Below are positions 42,929-51,981 of a stretch of DNA of 64,000 nucleotides, piece by piece. The position numbers and the translations under genes are program-made. This DNA comes from Xylanibacter ruminicola (GTDB lineage: Bacteria; Bacteroidota; Bacteroidia; Bacteroidales; Bacteroidaceae). The notes under the pieces were generated by a model. That model saw only the letters and a program-made list of their open reading frames with translations, was not told the DNA's origin and searched no databases. How positions within the stretch are numbered: position 1 is the first letter of the stretch; each line of letters begins with the position of its first letter. Location of the stretch: assembly GCF_900142525.1 (NCBI RefSeq), contig NZ_FRBD01000014.1:62001-126000 (forward strand), written 5' to 3'.

Positions 42929-43741
42929 ATGAAAAAGAATTTTTTCCATTGGATGTTTGCCGCCATCCTCATTTGCGGCGCAAGTGTGTTCACATCGTGT
43001 TCGTCGAACGACGATAACCCCACACAGCCCGACCTGAATGTGGCCGAAAAGATTATAGGTAAGTGGATGGTGGAAGAACTGGACGGTCAGACATGTCCTA
43101 CCAACCTGAAAGCTGTCATCACATTCGTGTCGCCGACAAAAGCATACGGTAGTCTTTCTGATTACTATAGCGAATCATGGAACAACCATGCCTCAGCCGA
43201 TGTCGTTATCAATGGCAATGATGTGACGCTCACTGCATTCGAAAATGAGCACATCAAACATGTAACGGTGGCTAACATTTCCTCAATTACAGCCAATGAC
43301 ATGATGTTGAAATCTGACTGGAAAGTCTTTGTTGATGGCGAGCAGGTTATCAATGAGGTATATGACAAGGAGCGTTATATCCGCATAACCGACGACTACG
43401 AAAACGACATCATTGGTACTTGGGAGGGCAAGGTAACCAGCAGCGAAGACGAACACACCGACGGCGAACTGCACCGCTGGGAGTACAAAGCCAACGGCAC
43501 CTACGTATATTATAGCAAGGAGAACGACGAATGGAAGGCCGGTAACGATGTCATGGCAGACTATTTCGTTGATGGCATTCTGCTCTGCACCCGTTGGAAG
43601 AAGACCATCGACAGCAATGAACTGCGCGAATGGTGGGAGATTGAGAGCATCAAGGACGGTGTGATGAAGTGGAAGGCCCTGCGTATGCGTGAGGATGGCA
43701 CCACTTATACCGCCACCTTCGAGATGACCAAGGTACAGTAA
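42929..43741 (+). CDS. Lipoprotein with two lipocalin-like domains, function unknown
   Basis: 270 residues. The lipoprotein signal ends at VFTSCSSNDD. Two similar units follow, starting IIGKWMVEEL (about residue 41) and IIGTWEGKVT (about residue 160). Each opens with the G-x-W start typical of lipocalin-like or DUF4923-like beta-barrel domains of Bacteroidota lipoproteins. The ligand is unknown. The gene is a single unit with its own -7 box and ends at the hairpin 43794-43827. It lies just outside the first copy of the 267-bp duplication. Confidence 0.75.
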   Translation: MKKNFFHWMFAAILICGASVFTSCSSNDDNPTQPDLNVAEKIIGKWMVEELDGQTCPTNLKAVITFVSPTKAYGSLSDYYSESWNNHASADVVINGNDVTLTAFENEHIKHVTVANISSITANDMMLKSDWKVFVDGEQVINEVYDKERYIRITDDYENDIIGTWEGKVTSSEDEHTDGELHRWEYKANGTYVYYSKENDEWKAGNDVMADYFVDGILLCTRWKKTIDSNELREWWEIESIKDGVMKWKALRMREDGTTYTATFEMTKVQ

Positions 43742-43793
43742 TTTCCCTATCCGCCCGCAGACTGAGTGGCAGCAACTGAGAATGAAAGAAATA

Positions 43794-43827
43794 AAAACTC
43801 CCCTCATCCTGAGATGAGGGGAGTTTT
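43794..43827. terminator. Terminator in duplication copy A
   Basis: Fourteen-base perfect stem (43794-43807 with 43814-43827), 6-base loop, A-run and T-run at the ends. It serves both the lipoprotein gene on the plus strand and the small peptide gene on the minus strand. Confidence 0.85.
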
Positions 43828-43892
43828 CTCTGTTTCAGGCACTACCTGTTTCACCATTTCTCGGCTTTCTTGCCGCTTCGCTTCTCGAAGAA

Positions 43893-43994
43893 CTACATGC
43901 CCATACATGATGTAGCACCCAGTGCAGTCAGTATCGCCGACGCCACAGATGCGATAATCTGCACGATAAATTTAATGGTTTCTTTCTTGGTCAT
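43893..43994 (-). CDS. 'smalll'-family small peptide, copy A
   Basis: 33 residues, beginning MTKKETIKFIVQIIAS and ending GATSCMGM. This matches the pattern of the very small Bacteroidota peptides that NCBI names 'smalll protein': a Lys/Glu-rich start, one hydrophobic helix, then a TSCM end. The helix and terminal Cys suggest a membrane or lipoprotein-like peptide, but its function is unknown. Copy A lacks the HU-like gene and promoter found upstream of copy B. I see no TAnnTTTG box on this strand up to 44443. The protein is identical to copy B. Confidence 0.75.
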   Translation of the reverse strand: MTKKETIKFIVQIIASVASAILTALGATSCMGM

Positions 43995-44044
43995 GGTTGA
44001 TTTTGAATTTTAATGGTTAATATTTCGGAGGTACCCCCGATTAC

Positions 44045-44107
44045 TTAATCCCCCGGGGCGGTGGTGCGAGGTATGTCTGCGGTAGGAGTATTGATACGTG
44101 CCAGCAT
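44045..44107 (-). pseudogene. Possible remnant of an HU-like gene tail
   Basis: A 20-codon open stretch ends ...TTAPGD-stop, sharing its last three codons and stop with the HU-like gene at 60470. Double stop codons lie immediately upstream, followed by tandem repeats, so no full gene is present. It may be the eroded end of a related gene. A different frame here (44041-44274) is open for 77 codons but has no recognisable content. Confidence 0.3.
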
Positions 44108-44111
44108 TTAT

Positions 44112-44184
44112 TAGTGAATAGTGGATAGTGAATAGTGAAGTTTTTGCGGCCACACGTGGGAGTTTTTACGCTCACACGTGGGAG
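44112..44184. repeat. Two adjoining tandem repeats (4x7 and 2x22 bases)
   Basis: TAGTGAA, TAGTGGA, TAGTGAA, TAGTGAA at 44112-44139. Then come two 22-base units beginning at 44140 and 44162 (each starting GTTTTT and containing CACACGTGGGAG), differing at three positions. Confidence 0.7.
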
Positions 44185-44361
44185 CCGATTCATTGTCAGC
44201 ATTGTCATTGTCATTAAGGTCATAACGGCCTCGCCGGGGGTGGTGTCGGCTTCGCGGGGGAAGTAGATGGACATATTCTTCTTTTAGTAATCGTTTCGTT
44301 AATTTATATTAAAAAAGCGGGTAGAATAGATTCTTAATCCATAATATATATACATTATTTT

Positions 44362-44369
44362 GTACATTT
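44362..44369 (+). promoter_or_regulatory. -7 box of the capsule operon
   Basis: TACATTTG, about 75 bases before the UpxY ATG. No clear -33 TTTG. The leader between is the expected site of UpxY-dependent antitermination. Confidence 0.5.
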
Positions 44370-44443
44370 GCGACTAAAAGATAAGCTTTGTTAATGTACG
44401 AGGCTTGCGCTGAAATCATAAAGCAACTGAAAATCAGAGTGAT

Positions 44444-45049
44444 ATGACGATGGCAGACAAAGACGGAATATCTCTGGGACACGACACAACGATGTGTGGT
44501 GACCCCAAGGTTTGGTTTCCAATGCGGGTGACTTATTCGCGTGAACTGAAGATTAAAGCCGAGTTGGATAGACTGATGATTGAGAACTTTATCCCGATGA
44601 CAAATAAGCTAATGGATGCTGATACGGAGCATCCCCATCGTAAGTTGGTGCCGGCCATCAATAACCTCATTTTCGTGCACTCTACACAGGAGCGGATTAG
44701 TTATCTGAAGCAGAAGAACGAGGTGCTTGAGCCGTTGCGATACATACTTGACCAGACTACTCAAGAGGCTCACACCATTATGACAGTGAGGGATGGAGAA
44801 ATGGAAAATTTTATGCGCGTGGCCTCTATGACTGATAACAGTGTGATATTCCTGGATGATGAGAGCGTTATAGGGAAGGAAGGCAAACATGTGCAGATTA
44901 TTGGCGGCGTCTTCAAGGGCGTGAAAGGAGTGATACGCCGCGTGAAGCGTTGTAAGAGAGTCGTAGTAGAATTGAAAGGGATTGCTGGTGTTGCTATCGC
45001 CTTTGTCCCCGCCGTATTTCTGAGGGAAATAGAGAGAAGTGAACATTAA
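44444..45049 (+). CDS. UpxY-type transcription antiterminator (NusG family)
   Basis: 201 residues from ATG 44444. An alternative ATG lies two codons later. The N-terminal NGN domain begins KVWFPMRVTYSRELKIKAEL and continues through FIPMTNKLMD and NLIFVHST. A KOW domain follows near residue 150 (GKEGKHVQIIGGVFKGVKGVIRRVKRCKRVVV). UpxY proteins ride RNA polymerase so that it reads through long capsule operons. It is the first gene of the locus. No UpxZ-type partner follows. Confidence 0.88.
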   Translation: MTMADKDGISLGHDTTMCGDPKVWFPMRVTYSRELKIKAELDRLMIENFIPMTNKLMDADTEHPHRKLVPAINNLIFVHSTQERISYLKQKNEVLEPLRYILDQTTQEAHTIMTVRDGEMENFMRVASMTDNSVIFLDDESVIGKEGKHVQIIGGVFKGVKGVIRRVKRCKRVVVELKGIAGVAIAFVPAVFLREIERSEH

Positions 45050-45113
45050 TGTGAAATAATTATAAATAAGAAAACTAAATAAATGTATTACAATTAAAAC
45101 TTAAGAACATAAA

Positions 45114-47513
45114 ATGAAAAAAATCTTATTGTTTATATTTATTATGACTCTGACGTGCCAATATGCGAGCGCACAAACTTCAATGTCAGACGAACAAATC
45201 AAAGATTATGCAATTACGCTCAAGAACAAAGGATTGTCGAAAGAGCAGATATATATGGAACTTCTGAAAAAAGGAATTACAGAGGCTCAACTGAAGAGTC
45301 TCTATAGCAAATATGAAAATCAAAAAGAATCAGACAATTCATCGGATCATAAAAATATGTCGAAAGGCACGACATCTAGGATGCGTAGTGTCAATAGCGA
45401 ACAGCGGGAAGAATTCAAGACCCATGTGGAAGATTTCTATACCAGTATGGACAAAATCAACACACATCGTAAAATATTTGGTCATGATGTCTTCAACAAC
45501 AAGAACCTGACTTTCCAAAGTTCGATGAATCTGGCTACACCTCAGAATTATGTTCTGGGGCCTGGAGACGAGGTCAACGTGGACATTTGGGGTAATACCC
45601 AAGAGAGTATGACCCTGCCAATCTCACCCGACGGAACCATCGTTATTAACGATATCGGCGTCATCCATTTGGGGGGGCTTACTGTTAGTCAAGCTAAAGC
45701 CAAGCTCAAAAAGGAAATAGGGCCTCGCTTTCTGGATTCGAAAATAGAACTTACGCTAGGTCAGACGCGTACCATTACTGTCAACGTCATGGGTGAGGTA
45801 AAAGTTCCTGGAACATACACCGTATCTGCCTTCTCCACTGTATTCAACGCTTTATATATGGCAGGTGGACCTAACAACATTGGCACACTACGAAACATCA
45901 AGGTTTACCGCCGCGGACGTCTGCTATCCAATGTTGATGTTTACGAATTCCTGCTAAACGGAAAGCTTAGCGGCGATGTCCGTCTGCAAGACAATGATAT
46001 TATCACAGTCAGCCCATACGAGGCATTGGTTTGTATTACTGGCAAAGTGAAACGTCCGATGTACTATGAGATGAAGAAAAACGAAAGTGCTTTGACGCTA
46101 CTTAACTATGCTGGCGGATTTACTGGAGCAGCCCATACAAGAGCTATCAGTGTATTTCGCAAGACCGAGCCAAAGCTCTCCGTTTTCAGTGTTGGAGAAT
46201 TTGATTACAGCAGCTTCCACCTCATGGACGAAGATAGTGTCTGCGTAGATGCTACTTTGAACCGTTATCAGAACATGGTGGAAATCAAGGGAGCTGTTTT
46301 CCGCCCAGGTAAGTATCAAGTTGGTGGTGACATTACAACAGTGAAAGCCCTTATACAAGCGGCCGATGGACTCAAGGAAGACGCGATTTCCACCCATGGT
46401 GTGTTATATCGCATGAAACCTGACCGCACATTGGAGGCTCTCAGTGTAGATCTTGGCAACATTATTAATGGCACAGTCCCCGATCCCCCTCTCCAAAATG
46501 AAGATGTACTATACGTTGCAAGCAACGAAACGCTCAATATGAAGAAAATCGTTACCATCAAAGGTGAGATAACCAACCCTGGTGAGTATCCATACGCTGA
46601 GAGCGAGACCATCGAAGACCTCATCTTGCGGGCAGGTGGTCTCACAGATGCCGCTTCACTTAGCAAAGTTGACATTTCGCGTCGTATTGCGAACCCTTAC
46701 GCTAAAGAAGACGCTGACAGCATCAGCCAAATGTTCAGTTTCAATATCAATCCCGACTTTACTATAAACGAGCAGGAAAAATTCAGGCTGCTACCATATG
46801 ACGAGATTTATGTGAGACGTAGCCCGGCTTTCAATACTCTGCAAAATGTTATCGTAGAAGGTGAGGTGATTTTTGAAGGTAACTATGCTCTGAAGAACAA
46901 GACCCAGCGCTTGAGTGAGATTATCAAGGCTGCAGGTGGACTTACGAAGGAGGCATACGTAGAAGGCACGAAACTTCTCCGTCAAATGACTGACGAGGAG
47001 CGTGCTGTCACGGAGACATTGTTACGTGTCGCTTCCCGAAATGCAGGTAACGGCAAGGATTCCATTGACGTCAAGAAAATTATGGCCAACAACAATTACC
47101 CCTTAGCTATCGAACTGAGCAAAGCACTTGAACACCCTGGCACCGACGACGACCCCATCCTGCGCGAAGGCGACCGCATTATTGTTCCACGAAAGACGAG
47201 CAATGTCACGATTAACGGTGAAGTTCTCTATCCTAATGCCATCCGTTTCAAGGAAGGAAAGAAAGCCAAGTACTATATAGAACAGGCAGGTGGTTATACT
47301 TCTTCGGCCAAGAAATCAAAGGCAATCATTATCTACATGAACGGAATGGTTGCTAAGGCCAACTCAAAAAACATGCCAGCACCAGGCTGTCAGATTGTTA
47401 TTCCCTCCAAAAAACAAAAAAACGGCTTAGCCCTCCAACAGTGGCTCAGCGTTGGCACCACTGCCGCTTCCCTTGGAACAATGGCCGCCTCTATTGCTAA
47501 CCTGCTGAAATGA
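45114..47513 (+). CDS. Wza-like polysaccharide export outer-membrane protein
   Basis: 799 residues, signal peptide ending near YASAQT. A short SHOCT-like helical segment follows (LKNKGLSKEQIYMELLKKGITEAQL). The polysaccharide-export domain (YVLGPGDEVNVDIWGN through DIGVIHLGGLTVSQAK) spans about residues 140-215. About five SLBB-type units follow, each with a VxVxGEVxxPGTY-like motif (for example VNVMGEVKVPGTY, VTIKGEITNPGEY, VTINGEVLYPNAI). A hydrophobic C-terminus closes the chain. It forms the outer-membrane channel for the capsule. It is longer than E. coli Wza, as is usual in Bacteroidota. Confidence 0.9.
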   Translation: MKKILLFIFIMTLTCQYASAQTSMSDEQIKDYAITLKNKGLSKEQIYMELLKKGITEAQLKSLYSKYENQKESDNSSDHKNMSKGTTSRMRSVNSEQREEFKTHVEDFYTSMDKINTHRKIFGHDVFNNKNLTFQSSMNLATPQNYVLGPGDEVNVDIWGNTQESMTLPISPDGTIVINDIGVIHLGGLTVSQAKAKLKKEIGPRFLDSKIELTLGQTRTITVNVMGEVKVPGTYTVSAFSTVFNALYMAGGPNNIGTLRNIKVYRRGRLLSNVDVYEFLLNGKLSGDVRLQDNDIITVSPYEALVCITGKVKRPMYYEMKKNESALTLLNYAGGFTGAAHTRAISVFRKTEPKLSVFSVGEFDYSSFHLMDEDSVCVDATLNRYQNMVEIKGAVFRPGKYQVGGDITTVKALIQAADGLKEDAISTHGVLYRMKPDRTLEALSVDLGNIINGTVPDPPLQNEDVLYVASNETLNMKKIVTIKGEITNPGEYPYAESETIEDLILRAGGLTDAASLSKVDISRRIANPYAKEDADSISQMFSFNINPDFTINEQEKFRLLPYDEIYVRRSPAFNTLQNVIVEGEVIFEGNYALKNKTQRLSEIIKAAGGLTKEAYVEGTKLLRQMTDEERAVTETLLRVASRNAGNGKDSIDVKKIMANNNYPLAIELSKALEHPGTDDDPILREGDRIIVPRKTSNVTINGEVLYPNAIRFKEGKKAKYYIEQAGGYTSSAKKSKAIIIYMNGMVAKANSKNMPAPGCQIVIPSKKQKNGLALQQWLSVGTTAASLGTMAASIANLLK

Positions 47514-47533
47514 TGACATAAGAAAAAGATAAT

Positions 47534-48589
47534 ATGGAAGATAATAAGAATAAAATAATAGAAAGAGTGGACTGGAATGCTGTACTAAAGGAAATATGGG
47601 GTAGACGCAAGTTATTTTACAAGACATTGCCATTAGCCTTTATATTATCTAGTATATTTATATTCAGTATACCTAAATACTACCATTCTGAAGTAAAATT
47701 AGCTCCTGAACTTGAGAGTTCTTCTAAAACCGGTGGATCTTTAGGGACACTAGCATCCTCGTTTGGCATTGATCTTAGTCGCATGCAAACTAACGATGCC
47801 ATTACGCCTTTATTATACCCGGACTTAATGGAAGATAATAGCTTCGTATATAGTCTGTTGAATGTCAAAGTCTACAATCAGGATAATAACATAAATACTA
47901 CCTACTATGACTACCTGAAGAACTATCAAAAATTAGCTTGGTGGGAATATCCTATCGACTGGCTGTCAAGATTAATACAAGAACATGAAGATAAATTTGG
48001 CCAAGATGGTTACGACCCTAACAACATAACCAAGGAAGAGGATGATATATATGAAATGGCACGTCATGACATCAATATTTCCGTTGATAAGAAAACAAGA
48101 GTAATCACCATTAGGGCCACATCTCAAGATCCAGTGATTTGTAAGACTCTTGGAGATTCCATAAAAGACAAACTACAGGTGTTTATTACCCAATACCGTA
48201 CTAACAAGGCCCGAATTGATTGTGAATATTATCAAAAGCTAACAGACAGTGCAAGAATTGATTTTGAAAAACAACGCCATAAATACGCCCATATGGCTGA
48301 TGCGAGCACCCATGTTACCCTTCAAAGTGTAACACAAAGATTACAGGACATTGCCAACGACACACAGGAAAAATATAATACTTACACAAAACTCAACACC
48401 CAGTTGCAGGCAGCCAAGGCCAAGGTACAGGAATGTACTCCAGCTTTCACCATCTTGAAAGCAGCTTCTGTGCCTGTAAAGCCAACAGGTCCAAGGCGTG
48501 TAAGATTTGTTTTCATAGTAGTGTTGCTTGCCGCTATATGTACCAGTGGATATATTATGTGGGAAATCATTAAGACTGACAGGAAATAA
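47534..48589 (+). CDS. Wzz-type chain-length determinant protein
   Basis: 351 residues. Two membrane segments lie near residues 33-49 and 322-342 and enclose a helical periplasmic domain. PVKPTGPRRVR ahead of the second helix is the Pro-rich Wzz signature. There are no Walker motifs, so no kinase domain is fused. It controls polymer length together with the Wza-like exporter. Base composition is clearly more A/T-rich from here through about 51.9 kb. Confidence 0.85.
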   Translation: MEDNKNKIIERVDWNAVLKEIWGRRKLFYKTLPLAFILSSIFIFSIPKYYHSEVKLAPELESSSKTGGSLGTLASSFGIDLSRMQTNDAITPLLYPDLMEDNSFVYSLLNVKVYNQDNNINTTYYDYLKNYQKLAWWEYPIDWLSRLIQEHEDKFGQDGYDPNNITKEEDDIYEMARHDINISVDKKTRVITIRATSQDPVICKTLGDSIKDKLQVFITQYRTNKARIDCEYYQKLTDSARIDFEKQRHKYAHMADASTHVTLQSVTQRLQDIANDTQEKYNTYTKLNTQLQAAKAKVQECTPAFTILKAASVPVKPTGPRRVRFVFIVVLLAAICTSGYIMWEIIKTDRK

Positions 48590-48600
48590 CAGATCCAGTT

Positions 48601-49887
48601 ATGGCCACAGCTGCAGACAATATTTTGTTAGCCTTCTATACATTACTTTGGCTAATCTCATTTATATTGTACCACTACAAAAACCGACACATAGACGGTG
48701 GTAGTGCCGTTATGGCCAGTTATATTGTTTACTGTTTTTTTTCATTTATCACTTTAAACGATGATTTCTTCGATATCACATACGAACATCTTCGCCTGTT
48801 CCCTTTTATCTATCTGTATGTGATGATGATGTTAGCTCTATTACCTGCAATCAAGTTACATTGCAGTCCTGTTACAGAAATAGAAGATCCTCACTCAAAG
48901 GCGTTGCTAATCCCATGTTTTGTTGTCATCCTATGCATTTTTGCGCAGATACCCTCTGTTTTGTCAAATTTCAACAGTGGTTTTATCAGTCTACTAACTG
49001 ATAGCGATGCTGGAAAAGAAGCTTATCTGGAGGCATTAGGAGATGCCGAAAGCGCGGGAAGCGAAATCAGTAACCTACCAGCTGTATTATATAACATTTT
49101 AATTGACTGCTCAGTATTTATTTTCTTTTTTTTCCTCACACGAAAAGATAAAAACGTCTTTTTTCTCGTCCTTCTGTTTCTCGCCATTATCATCGGAATG
49201 ATAATACCAGTCATGGACGGACGGCGAGGGTCGGTTATCAAATGTGGCTTAACGATTATAGCGGGCTATATGCTCTTCCGCAAATTCATCTCTAAACGAA
49301 TTGATCGCATCATACAAATTGCTGGCATTACGTTAACCGCCATAGTGGCTATACCCATTATAGCGATAACCATCAGCCGATTCAGCGACAGAAAAGATAG
49401 TCCCGAAACAAGCGGTTATGTATATTGGTACATAGGCCAAGCCAACATCTATTTCAATAACTATGCCCTTGATGCCGGTGGCACAAGAAATGGCGACCGC
49501 ACCATCAATTTGGCGAAAAGGCTTCTGTCGTCCGACACACCGAAAAACTATACGGAAAGACGTGAAAAATACAGTAATTTAAATGTTGACGACATCGTTT
49601 TTACAACATTTGTAGGCGATTTTGCCATTGACTTCAGCCCTTTGGGTGCCTTTATTATCTTCGTTGCGTTCAACGTGTGGGCTATACTCCAAATACGACC
49701 GTGTGATGGCACCATCAAACTACATCAGCTACTTCTTGTTTATTTTGCCTTATGCGTCAGTCTTCAGGGAGGAATGACACTCTTCATGTATTCAGACACT
49801 GGCAACCTAACCATTGGCGCAATAATTATACTATATATTTGGCTTAGATACCATGAGGCCTTACTTAAAAAATTCCCCAAAGTCTAA
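48601..49887 (+). CDS. Probable Wzy-type polysaccharide polymerase
   Basis: 428 residues, about 10-12 hydrophobic segments and a larger periplasmic loop near residues 260-340 (ending TFVGDFAIDFSPLGAF). Position after Wzz and before the flippase, plus topology, point to the O-unit polymerase. Sequence conservation in this family is poor, so the call rests on context. Its last 35 bases overlap the flippase gene. Confidence 0.7.
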   Translation: MATAADNILLAFYTLLWLISFILYHYKNRHIDGGSAVMASYIVYCFFSFITLNDDFFDITYEHLRLFPFIYLYVMMMLALLPAIKLHCSPVTEIEDPHSKALLIPCFVVILCIFAQIPSVLSNFNSGFISLLTDSDAGKEAYLEALGDAESAGSEISNLPAVLYNILIDCSVFIFFFFLTRKDKNVFFLVLLFLAIIIGMIIPVMDGRRGSVIKCGLTIIAGYMLFRKFISKRIDRIIQIAGITLTAIVAIPIIAITISRFSDRKDSPETSGYVYWYIGQANIYFNNYALDAGGTRNGDRTINLAKRLLSSDTPKNYTERREKYSNLNVDDIVFTTFVGDFAIDFSPLGAFIIFVAFNVWAILQIRPCDGTIKLHQLLLVYFALCVSLQGGMTLFMYSDTGNLTIGAIIILYIWLRYHEALLKKFPKV

Positions 49888-51403
49888 ACGCATCGCATCG
49901 AATAGCTTAATGCTGTTTGCAAGGATGATGGTTATCACAGCCATCAACCTATATGCTGTACGCCTGCTATTACGAAACCTGGGGCAAGAAGATTATGGTA
50001 CTTTCAATGCCGTTGCAGGTGTCGTACTGGCCAGTACCTTCATTACAACCACACTGGCAGTCAGTATTCAGCGTTTCTACTCATATACGCTGGGAAAAGG
50101 AGAAAGCAACCAGCTTTCAACTATCTTTTCAGCTAGCATGAATATCATCTTGGTATTGTCTATAGCACTGCTTTTTATCTTTGAAACTATTGGCCTTTGG
50201 TTTGTCAACAACCAATTATCAATACCACCAGAACGTCTTGTCGCTGCCAATTGGATATTTCATTTCTCGCTAATCACATTATGGTTTGGCTTACTGCAGC
50301 TGCCCTTTACTGCAGCTATCTTTGCACAAGAGGAGATGGGAGTGTTCGCTCTCATTTCCCTGACCGAATGCGTGCTACGTCTCGGCGTGATATTTTTTAT
50401 CGGCATCACCGCTACGGACGGCTTGATTTTCTATAGTATTGGGCTTAGTGCCGTAGCTGTGATTATATTCTTGCTCTATGCATTTATTGCTCGTCACCGC
50501 TACCCGGAATACAGATATTGCAGGAAAATACCCAAAGAAACCTATCGTTCACTGCTGGCCTTTTCCGGATGGACTATGTATAGTGCTTTGGCCGCTGTAG
50601 GTATAACGCAAGGCATTACTATCTTGCTCTATATGTTTTTTGGCCCGTTAGCCACGGCAGCATACGCTATTGCGCAACAAGTGTTACACGCATTCGCAGC
50701 GCTAAGTAACAGTATTGTTGTTGCCTTCCGCCCCGCGATGGTGAAATCTTTTGCAGAGAAAGACTACACTTCGCTCAACAAGATGTTCAGTGCCAACAAT
50801 AAATTCATACTCTATCTACTCCTGATGGTTGCAATACCCATTATATTGGAATTGCGCACCATTCTCGATTGGTGGCTGGGCCCTGTTTCAGAAGAAGCCA
50901 TCATCTATACCCGACTTATCATCATATATATGCTGTGCTTCTCCATGCATAACCCTGTAACAACTATTATCCAGTCAACTGGACAACTTAAGTATTATAG
51001 TTTTTTTGTTGACAGTATAGTCATTTTATGTCTTCCTGCCACATGGCTAGCCTTCCACCTTGGAGCATCATCCGAAATAAGCATTATACTAATGATAGTG
51101 ATGTGTATGATAGCTCATCTTGTCAGACTTGTCATTCTACGACGTCAATATCCCTCATTTAGCTATGCCACTTATATTTCGGGAATCATTCTGAGGGGGC
51201 TATTCGTAGCTGTATGCACCTTCTTTGTTGTCTACCTTGTTCACCAAGCATTACATCCAGGCATTGTAAGGCTAATCGCTGTTTTTGCATCTTCATGCAT
51301 TACAACACTCCTTACAGTCTATTTCTTAGCACTTTCTGCCAAAGAACAACAAACGCTAAGCCATTTCTTAAAGCAACGAATGAATAAATTTTCAGAAAGC
51401 TAA
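49853..51403 (+). CDS. Wzx-type polysaccharide flippase (oligosaccharide translocase)
   Basis: 516 residues, about 12-14 membrane helices. The N-terminus SKRIASNSLMLFARMMVITAINLYAVRLLLRNLGQEDYGTF (read in parts) is the usual start of Bacteroidota flippases. It turns lipid-linked repeat units across the inner membrane. It starts 35 bases inside the polymerase gene, suggesting coupled translation. The acetyltransferase gene follows after one base. Confidence 0.88.
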   Translation: MRPYLKNSPKSKRIASNSLMLFARMMVITAINLYAVRLLLRNLGQEDYGTFNAVAGVVLASTFITTTLAVSIQRFYSYTLGKGESNQLSTIFSASMNIILVLSIALLFIFETIGLWFVNNQLSIPPERLVAANWIFHFSLITLWFGLLQLPFTAAIFAQEEMGVFALISLTECVLRLGVIFFIGITATDGLIFYSIGLSAVAVIIFLLYAFIARHRYPEYRYCRKIPKETYRSLLAFSGWTMYSALAAVGITQGITILLYMFFGPLATAAYAIAQQVLHAFAALSNSIVVAFRPAMVKSFAEKDYTSLNKMFSANNKFILYLLLMVAIPIILELRTILDWWLGPVSEEAIIYTRLIIIYMLCFSMHNPVTTIIQSTGQLKYYSFFVDSIVILCLPATWLAFHLGASSEISIILMIVMCMIAHLVRLVILRRQYPSFSYATYISGIILRGLFVAVCTFFVVYLVHQALHPGIVRLIAVFASSCITTLLTVYFLALSAKEQQTLSHFLKQRMNKFSES

Positions 51404-51404
51404 T

Positions 51405-51968
51405 ATGTCAAGAATTATCAACTACTTCTTTATCAGAATATATACACTGTTCTTACGTCCACGTTTTGCCCATTTGGGGAAGGGTACTCATATAGGATGG
51501 AAGGCTCTGAGACTGAAAGGTCTTCAGTATATATCAGTAGGCGACAAAACATTCATTGCTTCAGGTGCACAACTTACAGCCTGGGACAGCCATAACGGCA
51601 ACAGGTATAACCCATCTATCACCATTGGTAACTGTTGTGCTATACGTGAAAACTGTCATATTACTGCTATTAATTGCATTGCCATTGGCAATCATCTCCT
51701 AACAGGCACCAATGTGCTTATTACCGACAATAGCCATGGACAGAGCATTCGCGAACACATGAGTATGCCTTTCACAGAGCGCCCACTGTATAGCAAAGGA
51801 CCTGTTGCTATCGGCAATAATGTATGGCTGGGAAACAACGTCTGCGTCATGCCAGGAGTAACCATCGGAGACGGAGCCATTATCGGAGCCAATAGCGTTG
51901 TTACCCATAATATTCCTGCATATGCTGTAGCAGCCGGCATACCTGCGAAAGTAATCAAGCAATTATAG
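51405..51968 (+). CDS. Acyltransferase with hexapeptide-repeat (left-handed beta-helix) fold
   Basis: 187 residues. Hexapeptide repeats run from about residue 65 (ITIGNCCAIRENCHITAINCIAIGNHLLTG) through GPVAIGNNVWLGNNVCVMPGVTIGDGAIIGANSVV. The catalytic-type His is in ITDNSHG. It probably O- or N-acetylates a capsule sugar. Confidence 0.85.
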   Translation: MSRIINYFFIRIYTLFLRPRFAHLGKGTHIGWKALRLKGLQYISVGDKTFIASGAQLTAWDSHNGNRYNPSITIGNCCAIRENCHITAINCIAIGNHLLTGTNVLITDNSHGQSIREHMSMPFTERPLYSKGPVAIGNNVWLGNNVCVMPGVTIGDGAIIGANSVVTHNIPAYAVAAGIPAKVIKQL

Positions 51969-51981
51969 TATTATTAAAGAA

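Larger units (their letters stand above)
43790..44056 (-). repeat. 267-bp direct duplication, copy A (left flank of capsule locus)
   Basis: Matches 60215-60481 base for base except at five positions, with no gaps. It contains, read leftward, the last codons and stop of an HU-like reading frame (PGD-stop), a leader, the small peptide gene (43893-43994) and a terminator hairpin. Both copies have the same orientation and start 16,425 bases apart. Confidence 0.9.
44108..44443. other. Repeat-rich gap ahead of the capsule locus
   Basis: Holds tandem repeats (44112-44184), a run of short imperfect ATTGTC repeats near 44190-44215, an A/T-rich stretch, and a -7 box (44362-44369) with a ~75-base leader for the UpxY gene. 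No gene is supported. Confidence 0.6.

Noticed and set aside
44041-44274. 77-codon frame upstream of the capsule locus
   Set aside because: Runs through tandem repeats, has no promoter or ribosome binding site, and ends inside the duplicated 3' segment in a different frame from the HU-like tail.
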